A stretch of 54,771 nucleotides of DNA from Deltaproteobacteria bacterium (lineage in GTDB: Bacteria; Desulfobacterota; Binatia; Binatales; Binataceae): positions 1-54,771 of the forward strand of contig JAJZAI010000022.1 of assembly GCA_021799495.1 (NCBI GenBank). The letters run 5' to 3'. Positions 33,098-40,054 of this stretch are shown here, one piece after another (position 1 is the stretch's first letter; the number at the start of each line of letters is the position of its first letter). The notes below the pieces were generated by a model that was not told where the DNA came from, ran no database searches, and saw nothing but the letters and a program-made list of their open reading frames with translations. The position numbers and the translations under genes are program-made.

Positions 33098-33871
33098 TCA
33101 GCCCACGCGATGCGGATGTTCTTTCCAGTCGTCGGGATCGTGCGTGATCCAGACCTTCGCGCCGTGCATGTCGCGCAGCGCCTTGACGCGGCGAATCGAA
33201 TGGCTCGCCGTGCCCGGATCGACGTCGATCGGCATCCCCGCCTCGTTGTCGATCGCGGCGCGCAGATGCACCGTGTCTCCCGTCAGCAGGAAGTTCTGAT
33301 TGGGCAAATGCACCAGCAGCGAGCATTCGCCCGGCGTATGTCCGGGAGTGTAAAGGAACTGCAGCGCGCCGTCGCCGAAGAGATCGAAATCCTGCCCCAG
33401 CTCCAGCCAGTCGTAGCCGCGCGTCGGCGCGAAGTCGTTGAAGATGAACGCCCAGCGGCGATCGAAATCCGGCCAGTATGCGTACCGCAGTTCGCCGGCG
33501 CCGACGATAAATTTCGCCTTCGGGAAGTAGGTCAGTCCGCCGGAGTGGTCCAGATGCGAGTGCGATAGGATCACGTACTTCACGTCCGACGGCTTGTAGC
33601 CGACGCCCTCGATCTGCTTGTCGAGCGTGTCGTTCTTGCTCCACTTGACCGGCAGATGCGCCGCGACGTCGCCCCAGTAGCCGACCGCGTCGTCGATAAT
33701 CTTCGCGTTGCATCCCGTGTCGAACAGCACCAGTCCCTTGGGATGCTCGATCAGGAATGAAGGGCAGGGCAGATCCAGCAATTTGGCCGGATCGCCGCCA
33801 TGCATCAGCAGCGCCTCGGGCGCCGTCAGTTGCGCTCCGGGCAGCGCCCACATCTTTTTCGCATTAGCCAT
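33098..33871 (-). CDS. MBL-fold hydrolase, AHL lactonase-like
   Basis: Di-zinc metallo-beta-lactamase-fold enzyme of 257 residues. The metal motif is LSHSHLDHSGG (H-x-H-x-D-H near residue 93), then TPGHTPGECS (near 183), LTGDTVH (near 207) and a final His in WITHDPDDW. This order, length and the LFDTGCN region fit the AttM/AiiA lactonase subfamily, which opens acyl-homoserine or other lactones. In this context it may hydrolyse a lactone intermediate rather than quench signals. Located between the amidohydrolase and FmdB-like genes. Confidence 0.85.
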   Translation of the reverse strand: MANAKKMWALPGAQLTAPEALLMHGGDPAKLLDLPCPSFLIEHPKGLVLFDTGCNAKIIDDAVGYWGDVAAHLPVKWSKNDTLDKQIEGVGYKPSDVKYVILSHSHLDHSGGLTYFPKAKFIVGAGELRYAYWPDFDRRWAFIFNDFAPTRGYDWLELGQDFDLFGDGALQFLYTPGHTPGECSLLVHLPNQNFLLTGDTVHLRAAIDNEAGMPIDVDPGTASHSIRRVKALRDMHGAKVWITHDPDDWKEHPHRVG

Positions 33872-33942
33872 CTTGTCGTCCCCATTCCGGACGGCCTCGG
33901 CCGTCCTCTTATCCGGCCTGCGCGGCCGGTCCGGCGCGATGT

Positions 33943-35067
33943 TCAGGCGCCGGTGAATTCACGATTGTAATAGCGGGCCGGATTCGCTCGCAAAAGCTTG
34001 TCGGAAACTTCCGCCGGAAAGCCAGCCAATTTTTCCCGCAATTCGTCGAGCGCGCCCGGATAGAGGCAATCGAAATGCGGATAATCGGCGCCCCAGAGTA
34101 TATTGCCGCCAAACCCGTGCTCGACCACGTATTTGAGCGTCGTTTCGTCGGCGTCGTACGCAATAAAGCACTGCCGCCGGAAATAGTCCGACGGTTTTTC
34201 CTTCAGCCACGGCGTCAGCTTGCCCATCTTTTCGTAATGGCCGTCGAGCCGGTCGAGCCAGTAGAGCAGCCATCCCGCGCCCGCCTCCAGGAACGCGACG
34301 CGCAACTTCGGAAACTTCGCCAGCACGCCTCCGCACACCACGTCCATCGAGGCCATCTCCTGCTCCAGCGGATGGCAAATCACATGGCTGAAAAACAGAT
34401 CGCTGTTCGGATAGCGGTCCGACGCGACGCTCGGCACCGTGTCGATCGCGAAGCTGCCGTGAATCGAGACCGGCATGTCGAGGTCCTGCGCCGCCGCCCA
34501 GAAACGCTCGTACGCGGGATCGTTCAGCCTGCGATGGTTGTACGGCGTCGGCCGGATCGTGATTCCCGGCAGTCCCAGTTTCGCCGCCCGGCCAACTTCC
34601 GCGACCGCCAACTCCACGTCCTGCAACGGGACCGTGCCGACCGCGAGCAGGCGGCGCGGCGCGATCGCGCAGAAATCCGCCACCCATCGGTTGTACGCCT
34701 CCGACGCCGCCGCGGCCACCTGCGGATCGCGGATTCCCGCGTAGAGCAGGCCGATCGTCGGGTAGAGCACGGTCGCGGCCAGACCCTCGGTATCGATTAC
34801 CTCAAGCCGCGCATGCGGTTCGAGCGCGCCGCGCGGCACTTCGTCCCAGCGCGTGCGCAGCGTCTTTTCAAGATCGGTCAGGCCGTTGGGCGTCGATGCG
34901 GCCGCGATCGGCAGCTCGTCGAAAACCCGCCCCTCGATTTTCAGATAAGCGATGCCGTCGCGCTCGATTACCTGCGGCACGAGTTCGCGATACTTCGGAT
35001 CGGCGTACTCGAACGCGAGTTCGTTGGGTTCCAGCAGATGCGAATCCGAATCGACGTAAACGCCCAT
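33943..35067 (-). CDS. Amidohydrolase-2 family (ACMSD-like) metal-dependent hydrolase
   Basis: A 374-residue TIM-barrel enzyme. The N-terminal metal motif is VDSDSHLLEP (D-x-H in place of the more usual H-x-H, near residue 6-11); VSIHGSFAID (His near 194), the HVICHPLE segment near 228 and the LWGADYPHFD Asp near 338 complete the site. ACMSD-like members decarboxylate or hydrolyse aromatic-pathway intermediates; the D-x-H start is common in the subfamily annotated only as amidohydrolase. Head of the run amidohydrolase-MBL-FmdB-DoxX. Confidence 0.85.
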   Translation of the reverse strand: MGVYVDSDSHLLEPNELAFEYADPKYRELVPQVIERDGIAYLKIEGRVFDELPIAAASTPNGLTDLEKTLRTRWDEVPRGALEPHARLEVIDTEGLAATVLYPTIGLLYAGIRDPQVAAAASEAYNRWVADFCAIAPRRLLAVGTVPLQDVELAVAEVGRAAKLGLPGITIRPTPYNHRRLNDPAYERFWAAAQDLDMPVSIHGSFAIDTVPSVASDRYPNSDLFFSHVICHPLEQEMASMDVVCGGVLAKFPKLRVAFLEAGAGWLLYWLDRLDGHYEKMGKLTPWLKEKPSDYFRRQCFIAYDADETTLKYVVEHGFGGNILWGADYPHFDCLYPGALDELREKLAGFPAEVSDKLLRANPARYYNREFTGA

Positions 35068-35270
35068 CGTGCGATCCTCCGCGCCGCGCCGATACGCATA
35101 CGCGACTGCTTGGGCGCGAACTTACGCGATTGCGCGGCGTGCGCTGCCCCAGAGTCTGGCCATACCGCAACCGCTCGCGATTTTGCAAGGCGCGCCCGCC
35201 GCCAGCGCGTCACGCCTCTTGCAAAAAGCGCAAGAGCCGCGCCGCGCCCGCGTTTCCCCGCCGCGCTCCG

Positions 35271-35903
35271 CTAATACAGCGGGCCTTCGACTTCGAGACC
35301 GTCGATCGACCCGATCACGCCGTTGAAACGCGCCGGCACCGCCGGATCGTCCATGCTCGCGTAGTGGTCGAATTCCGGCGAAACGATCCGGATATCGAAC
35401 GCCTTCTCGATCTGCCCGATCGTCCCCTTGAAGCGGATATAGTCGGAACTGCCGCCGTAACTTTCTCCGATAATCGTGAAGCCCTGCGCTTGCAGCCACG
35501 TCTTCACGTCGTCGAATTGTGCGCGGGTTTCGCCGAAACGCTCGTGAATCTGTTCCGGCGTAAGCCATTCTTTATGTTTGGGCGCGCCCGGCGCCTGGAT
35601 CTGCTGCATCAGTTGGTTGAACTCCGCCTGATTCCGCATCGCGAATTCCAACTCGAGCTGGATCACCTTGTCCTCGGGCGTCGGATGGTACGTGCAAAGC
35701 TCCATTCCGGTCGGCCGATCGTGCGGCAATCTTACGACCGCCTCGCCCGTGGTGCTGACGTTGCCGGTGCGCGGCGGCGCGCATTGTTGAACCGCCGCGC
35801 ATCCCGCGCACCCGAGCGCGATCGCGGCTCCGATCGCCGCCACGACCCATCCGCGGCGTCTTGCGCCACGCCTTTGCCTCGTGATGATTCGATACGTTCC
35901 CAT
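35271..35903 (-). CDS. Lipoprotein with stand-alone pro-kumamolisin domain
   Basis: A signal with twin-arginine-like basic start is followed by a lipobox near LGCAGC. Residues 75-210 match the activation domain of S53 (kumamolisin/sedolisin) proteases: ELEFAMRNQAEFNQLMQQIQ (first 20), then KEWLTPEQIHERFGETRAQF, VKTWLQAQGFTI, IRFKGTIGQIEKAFD and DDPAVPARFNGVIGSIDGL. The protease domain that normally follows is absent and the gene ends at a normal stop; no S53 protease gene lies in the window. It could be a free inhibitor/chaperone of a secreted protease or an exapted fold. Confidence 0.75.
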   Translation of the reverse strand: MGTYRIITRQRRGARRRGWVVAAIGAAIALGCAGCAAVQQCAPPRTGNVSTTGEAVVRLPHDRPTGMELCTYHPTPEDKVIQLELEFAMRNQAEFNQLMQQIQAPGAPKHKEWLTPEQIHERFGETRAQFDDVKTWLQAQGFTIIGESYGGSSDYIRFKGTIGQIEKAFDIRIVSPEFDHYASMDDPAVPARFNGVIGSIDGLEVEGPLY

Positions 35904-35974
35904 TTCAGTTCAAAACAAATACCGCGCCCGATAGTTCCGGAAAACCGCCGCGCGCGCGGACGTGGTTCCAAATC

Positions 35975-36074
35975 GTCATTCGCGGGCTTGACCCGCGAAT
36001 CCAAATCGATGGATGCCCGGGTCAAGCCCGGCATGACTGACAAGCTGGGCGCCCAACTCAGGCCCGGGCATGAC
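35975..36074. repeat. Cluster of interspersed palindromes (copy B, inverted B', half site)
   Basis: Copy B (35975-36003) has stem ATTCGCGGG / CCCGCGAAT around CTTGA: both arms differ from the common ATGCCCGGG / CCCGGGCAT form in a matching way. Copy B' (36009-36037) is in the opposite orientation and lacks one C in an arm. A half site in the same orientation as B' follows at 36061-36074. These lie in the 320-bp gap between the pro-kumamolisin lipoprotein and the selenium-binding protein gene, which otherwise holds no gene. Confidence 0.85.
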
Positions 36075-36223
36075 TAATCAGAGGAACTCGCAAATTCGCA
36101 TGGTTGCCGCAATCGCCGAATCGGGCTTAAATCGTTCCCCGGCGCGGATCGCCGATCCGCCCGCCCGCGGCCTTTTCGTAAACCGGTTGCCGGCCGCGCA
36201 ATCCACCGAGGAGTGTTGATGCG

Positions 36224-37615
36224 ATGGCGCTGTGGAAACCCGACCCAAGTTTTTATCCCTCCCCGCGCATGGCGGCCGAGGGGCCGCGCGAAAAGCTCGC
36301 CTACGTCGTCGTCTTCAATCCCGATCCGTCCAACGGGCGCCACGACGCGCTCTGCGTCCTCGACACCGATCCGCAATCCTCCTCCTACGGCAAAATCGTC
36401 GGCCGCGCCGAGGCGCCTAACGTCGGCGATGAGTTGCATCACTTCGGATGGAACGCGTGCAGCGCCGCGCTCTGCCCCTATGCTCCCCATCCGCACGTCG
36501 AGCGCCGCTACCTGCTCGTGCCGGGCCTGCGCTCCTCGCGCATCTACATCTTCGACACCAAGCCCGATCCGCGCAGTCCCAAACTGATCAAAACGATCGA
36601 GGCCGCCGAAATCGCCGCGCGCTCCGGCTACAGCCGCCCGCACACCATCCACTGCGGCCCCGACGCGATTTATGTCAGCGCCCTCGGCGCTGCCGACGGC
36701 GGCGGACCGGGCGGAGTCTTCCTGCTCGATCACGACAGCTTCGACGTACTCGGCCGATGGGAGGTCGATCGCGGCCCACAATATCTCGGCTACGACTTCT
36801 GGTGGCATCTCGGCTACGACGTCGCGATCACCAGCGAGTGGGGCACGCCCAACATGGTCGAAAATGGCCCCGACCTCGATCTGCTCACCCAAGGCAAGTA
36901 CGGCCACCAACTTCATCTATGGGACCTGCGCCGCCGCCGCCATCTGAAGGCGTTCGACTTCGGCCCGGATCAACAGATCGTCCTTGAATTGCGCCCCGCG
37001 CACGATCCGACCAAAGCCTACGGCTTCGTCTGCGTGACCGTTTCGACCAAAGACCTCTCGTCGTCCATCTGGATGTGGTATCGCGAGGGCGGCGACTGGA
37101 ATATTCGCAAGGTGATCGAAATTCCCGCCGAGCCGGCCGATCCCGCCCTGCTGCCGCCCGCCATCAAGGGCTTCAAGGCCGTCCCGCCGCTGGTCACTGA
37201 AATCGCGCTCAGCACCGACGACCGTTATCTCTACGCCGCCTGCTTCGGCACCGGCGACCTGCGCCAGTACGACGTGACGGATCCCTTCAACCCGAAGTTC
37301 AAGGGCGCCGTCCGCCTCGGCGGCATCGTCTCGCATGCGCCGCATCCCAAAGCCGGCGCGCTCAACGGCGGGACCCAGATGCTTGAAATCAGCCGCGACG
37401 GCCGGCGCATCTACGTCACCAATTCGCTCTACGGCCCGTGGGACAAGGCGTTTTATCCCGAGGGCGTGCGCGGATGGATCACGCTGGTCAACGTTGGCGC
37501 CGACGGCGCGATGACGCTCGATCCGGATTTCTTCGCGCCCTTCAGCGGCGAACGGCCGCATCAGATGAGGCTCGAGGGCGGCGACTCTTCGTCCGATTCC
37601 TACTGCTATCCGTGA
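36224..37615 (+). CDS. Selenium-binding protein 56 / methanethiol oxidase homologue
   Basis: A 463-residue seven-bladed propeller of the SELENBP1/MtoX family. Copper-dependent members oxidise methanethiol to formaldehyde, hydrogen sulfide and hydrogen peroxide. Family landmarks: VVFNPDPSNGRHDAL, DELHHFGWNACSAALC (conserved Cys and His, near residues 70-85), RPHTIHCGPDAIYVSALG, LGYDFWWH and SEWGTP, and the C-terminal HQMRLEGGDSSSDSYCYP. No signal peptide is seen, unlike periplasmic bacterial MtoX. GAGGAG precedes ATG 36224 by 11 nt. The stop overlaps the next start as GTGA. Confidence 0.88.
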   Translation: MALWKPDPSFYPSPRMAAEGPREKLAYVVVFNPDPSNGRHDALCVLDTDPQSSSYGKIVGRAEAPNVGDELHHFGWNACSAALCPYAPHPHVERRYLLVPGLRSSRIYIFDTKPDPRSPKLIKTIEAAEIAARSGYSRPHTIHCGPDAIYVSALGAADGGGPGGVFLLDHDSFDVLGRWEVDRGPQYLGYDFWWHLGYDVAITSEWGTPNMVENGPDLDLLTQGKYGHQLHLWDLRRRRHLKAFDFGPDQQIVLELRPAHDPTKAYGFVCVTVSTKDLSSSIWMWYREGGDWNIRKVIEIPAEPADPALLPPAIKGFKAVPPLVTEIALSTDDRYLYAACFGTGDLRQYDVTDPFNPKFKGAVRLGGIVSHAPHPKAGALNGGTQMLEISRDGRRIYVTNSLYGPWDKAFYPEGVRGWITLVNVGADGAMTLDPDFFAPFSGERPHQMRLEGGDSSSDSYCYP

Positions 37616-38265
37616 ACGGCGCATGGCCGTGGCTCGCCGTCGCGATGCTCGGCGCCTACCACGGCGTCGATCCCTCGATGGGATGGCTGTTCGCGGTCGG
37701 CCTCGGCCTCCAGGATCGCAGCCGCAAACGCGTCTTCGCCGCGCTCGTCCCGATCGCGATCGGCCATCTGCTTTCGGTCGCCGCCGTGGTCGCGCTGATC
37801 GCCGCCGCGATGGGCCGCGGGTTCATCTGGCTCCGGCCGCTCGGCGCCTTGATCCTCATCGGCTTCGGCGTTTTTCGCCTGCGCCGCCCACTCGCGCATC
37901 CGCGCTGGGTCGCGATGCGGGTGGGCTTCGGCGACTTGACGCTGTGGTCGTTCCTGATGGCGACGGCGCACGGCGCGGGCCTGATGCTGTTTCCGATCCT
38001 GATGGCGATTCCGGCGGGCGGCGCGCCGCCGCCGATGCCGCATCATCACATGCCGATGCCGCCGCCGGCCGGCCATCTCGGCCCGCTCGCCGCGGCCGCC
38101 GTGATCGCGGTGCATACCTCCGCGATGCTGCTCGTGATGGGTTCGGTCGCGATCGCCGTCTATGAATGGATCGGGCTGAAGATTCTGCGCAGCGCGTGGA
38201 TCAATCTCGATACGATTTGGGCGGTCGCGCTGATCGCCGCCGGCCTCCTCTCCCTGGTCATCTAG
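37612..38265 (+). CDS. Membrane protein with His-rich loop, coupled to SBP56
   Basis: Starts at GTG 37612, overlapping the SBP56 stop by four bases, so it is translated with it. 217 residues with about six hydrophobic helices. GAYHGVDPSMGWLFAVGLGL and PIAIGHLLSV recall the H-x4-D and GH motifs of NicO/HupE-type metal carriers, and a loop carries PHHHMPMPPPAGH, a likely copper or nickel site. Close coupling to a copper-dependent enzyme family suggests metal delivery, but this is inference. No other assignment is convincing. Confidence 0.65.
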   Translation: MNGAWPWLAVAMLGAYHGVDPSMGWLFAVGLGLQDRSRKRVFAALVPIAIGHLLSVAAVVALIAAAMGRGFIWLRPLGALILIGFGVFRLRRPLAHPRWVAMRVGFGDLTLWSFLMATAHGAGLMLFPILMAIPAGGAPPPMPHHHMPMPPPAGHLGPLAAAAVIAVHTSAMLLVMGSVAIAVYEWIGLKILRSAWINLDTIWAVALIAAGLLSLVI

Positions 38266-38576
38266 TTGTCGGCCATTCAAACGGCAAGCAGTCACTCATG
38301 AAACAACCTTCGTTTTCAACGTCGTTCCGGAGGTAAGTATAATCTCGGATCGCCGATGGGCGAGCAGCTTCCAGATATAACGCTAAAATTTACTCACGAC
38401 CCGCAACAGGAAAACAATAAGCCAAAAAACCTTGAATTTATTGTATTTCCATACCGGTCAAGAGGATTGAAAAAATTTTATCAACAGGTCAGACGTGTGT
38501 AGTCAACAAATTATTCACGGGTGGGGTCTTTATGGTATTTGTATGAGAACGGAAGCAGGTTATTCTTAGAAAATAT
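38266..38576. other. AT-richer gap, no gene seen
   Basis: 311 bp of clearly lower GC than the genome average, following the membrane protein stop. No reading frame longer than about 60 codons makes sense. TTATCAACA (near 38478) and TTATTCACG (near 38510) resemble DnaA boxes but are too few to mean an origin. A weak promoter-like pair TTGTAT (38539-38544) and TATTCT (38561-38566), 16 bp apart, could start transcription of the structured RNA and tRNA just downstream. Confidence 0.5.
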
Positions 38577-38668
38577 GAGGTAGCAGCGGCGGTTACCGTC
38601 GGCCTTGGCTCAAATATCCGCGACCCAAGCCAAGGGGATCCGTTGGAAACGGACCGCCGCTGCTCCTC
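38577..38668 (+). ncRNA. Candidate structured RNA upstream of the tRNA
   Basis: A 92-nt unit closed by a long helix: GAGG (38577-38580) with CCTC (38665-38668), one bulged T, then a perfect 12-bp AGCAGCGGCGGT (38582-38593) / ACCGCCGCTGCT (38653-38664). Inside are a hairpin CCTTGGCT (38603-38610) / AGCCAAGG (38628-38635) with a 17-nt loop, and a short hairpin CCGTT (38640-38644) / AACGG (38648-38652) closing on GGA. It ends 6 nt before the tRNA. It does not fit a tRNA cloverleaf (no T-loop) or any riboswitch I recognise. It could be a processed leader, an sRNA or a mobile-element stem. Confidence 0.5.
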
Positions 38669-38674
38669 CCGTGC

Positions 38675-38765
38675 GAAGAGGTGGGTGAGTCTGGTTTAAA
38701 CCACCCGATTTCCATTCGGGCATGCCGCTGCCACGGCATCGAGGGTTCAAATCCCTCCCTCTTCG
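38675..38765 (+). tRNA. Class II tRNA, serine-type body with UCC (Gly) anticodon
   Basis: A full 91-nt cloverleaf can be drawn. Acceptor GAAGAGG/CCTCTTC (38675-38681, 38758-38764) with discriminator G73; T8 G9; D-stem GGT/ACC with G18G19 in the loop; anticodon stem CCCGA/TCGGG (38704-38708, 38716-38720) around TTTCCAT, giving anticodon TCC (38711-38713) with U33 and A37; variable arm ATGCCG/CGGCAT (38722-38727, 38734-38739); T-arm GAGGG-TTCAAAT-CCCTC (38741-38757). G15-C48 and U8-A14 are allowed. CCA is not encoded. The long variable arm, G73 and T-arm match tRNA-Ser, whereas UCC reads glycine GGA codons. Confidence 0.7.
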
Positions 38766-39109
38766 CTTAAAAACCAACTAGCACTTCGCTGACCTTTAAT
38801 CCACTCGGTGATCAGCTCAATATGAATATGGCAAAGCGCACGAAGTAACACAACGAAATCAAATGAAACGGACGTATGTTTAACGGTCAACAAGCCGCGC
38901 AGAGATTACTTCAAGGCCACGTAAAAAACGTATTTGCGTCACCGGTAACGATCCGGCTCGGAATCGGACCGTTTGGTTATCGGGCATGCCCGGGCTTGAC
39001 CCGGGCATCCATCCGCCGCCGTTTGGCGGCGAACTCTCGTCCGTTCTAGATTGACGCTCGCAAGCGGCGCGGATCGCCGCGCGCCCAGCCTGAAAAAATG
39101 GAGTCAGCG
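38766..39109. other. Gap between tRNA and cupin gene
   Basis: 344 bp with no gene I can support. It contains palindrome copy C (38986-39010) and, just after it, a GC-rich hairpin CGCCGCC/GGCGGCG near 39012-39030 without a T-run. The first 170 bp are AT-richer than the flanks and may be part of the same acquired segment as the tRNA. Confidence 0.5.
38986..39010. repeat. Interspersed palindrome, copy C
   Basis: ATGCCCGGG (38986-38994), CTTGA, CCCGGGCAT (39000-39008): identical stem and loop to copies A and D. The 5' flank lacks the GTC seen in the others (GGGC here), so the copy may be slightly truncated on that side. Confidence 0.85.
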
Positions 39110-39505
39110 ATGGAAATCAAGCGAATCGGTTCCCGCCCGTCCCGTAAAGGACCGGTTGAAAATTTCACCGGCAACGTCCGCATCGATCCCCTGTTCGATC
39201 CGCCCGCGCCCGCCCGCACTTACGGCGGATTGGTGACGTTCGAACCGGGCGCGCGCACGGCATGGCATACCCATCCCCTTGGCCAGACGCTGATCGTCAC
39301 CGCCGGATGCGGCTGGACGCAATGCTGGGGCGAGCCAAAAGAGGAAATCCGTCCCGGCGACGTCGTCTGGTGCCCGCCCAACAAAAAGCATTGGCACGGC
39401 GCCACCGCGACCACCGCGATGTCGCATATCGCGATCGTCGAAAAGCTCGACGGCAAAGCGGTCGACTGGATGGAAAAAGTCAGCGACGACCAATACCTCG
39501 GCTGA
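39110..39505 (+). CDS. Cupin-domain protein
   Basis: A 131-residue single-domain cupin. Motif 1 is [20 protein letters not shown], with two His and later Gln/Glu-type ligands; motif 2 is [17 protein letters not shown] with the last His. This matches small cupins annotated near carboxymuconolactone decarboxylases or as metal-dependent hydroxynitrile lyase-like proteins. The start is ATG 39110, 7 nt after GGAG; an ATG four codons earlier overlaps that site. Stands alone between palindrome copies C and D. Confidence 0.85.
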   Translation: MEIKRIGSRPSRKGPVENFTGNVRIDPLFDPPAPARTYGGLVTFEPGARTAWHTHPLGQTLIVTAGCGWTQCWGEPKEEIRPGDVVWCPPNKKHWHGATATTAMSHIAIVEKLDGKAVDWMEKVSDDQYLG

Positions 39506-39535
39506 CGTTGGAGCCGTCCACGGTGTCCTTCATCC

Positions 39536-39565
39536 GTCATGCCCGGGCTTGACCCGGGCATCCAT
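39536..39565. repeat. Interspersed palindrome, copy D
   Basis: GTC, then ATGCCCGGG (39539-39547), CTTGA, CCCGGGCAT (39553-39561) and CCAT: identical to copy A over 30 bases. It is 35 bp before the chimeric gene at 39601. Confidence 0.87.
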
Positions 39566-39600
39566 TCCGACCCCATATCCAGCTATCATCATCCTTCGCG

Positions 39601-39972
39601 ATGGCGGAACTCGCCGGATGGGGCAGCTTCTATGTAATCGTCGGCACGGCCGCAGGCGCGCTGATCGGCCTGCAATTCGTCGTGATGACGCTGCTGGCCC
39701 AGCGCCCGCCCGAGCGCTTGAGCGAGGGCGGTCCCACCTTTCTGACCCCGACCATCGTTCATTTCAGTTGCACGCTGATGCTGTCGGCGATCCTGCAAGC
39801 GCCATGGCGATCGATCGCCGCTCCCGCGTTCTGCTGGTCGCTGATCGGCGTCGGCGGCGCCTTGGAGCACGCGCAGACCATCGCCAACCACGAGTCGCCC
39901 CGCACCACCAAGCTTTACGACCGCACCCGCGAAAACCTCTCCGCCGACGAGACCGCCCGCATACGGATATGA
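39601..39972 (+). pseudogene. In-frame chimera: membrane protein + tyrosine recombinase tail
   Basis: Residues 1-86 (FYVIVGTAAGALIGLQFVVM, then TIVHFSCTLMLSAILQAPWR) are the first half of a small membrane protein with three hydrophobic segments. From about residue 87 (near base 39859) the sequence switches to LEHAQTIANHESPRTTKLYD and RTRENLSADETARI, the last 37 residues of a phage-type tyrosine recombinase, including the H/E-x-x-R-T-T-x-L-Y-D region with the catalytic tyrosine. Neither parent is complete. The join is best explained by a deletion or aberrant integration that removed the recombinase body. It is probably non-functional. Confidence 0.75.
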
Positions 39973-40054
39973 CAACGCACTGATCAACGACGAGAGGAAT
40001 TATTTAGCACAAGCTGATTACCGCAGCTCGACGCCCGCCATAAAAACGGGTTAG

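Noticed and set aside
33098-33871. Dedicated quorum-quenching locus around the lactonase-like enzyme
   Set aside because: No LuxR/LuxI genes nearby; neighbours are catabolic, so a metabolic lactone is more likely.
36224-37615. Selenoprotein or SECIS element in the selenium-binding protein
   Set aside because: The family name is historic; no in-frame UGA or SECIS-like hairpin is seen and the conserved residue is a plain Cys.
38470-38520. Replication origin (TTATCAACA and TTATTCACG resembling DnaA boxes in AT-richer DNA)
   Set aside because: Only two imperfect boxes, no dnaA, dnaN or parAB nearby and no clear unwinding element.
38675-38765. tRNA-Sec
   Set aside because: The anticodon is UCC rather than UCA, the D-stem has three pairs instead of six, and the acceptor can be closed with seven pairs plus G73 as in tRNA-Ser.
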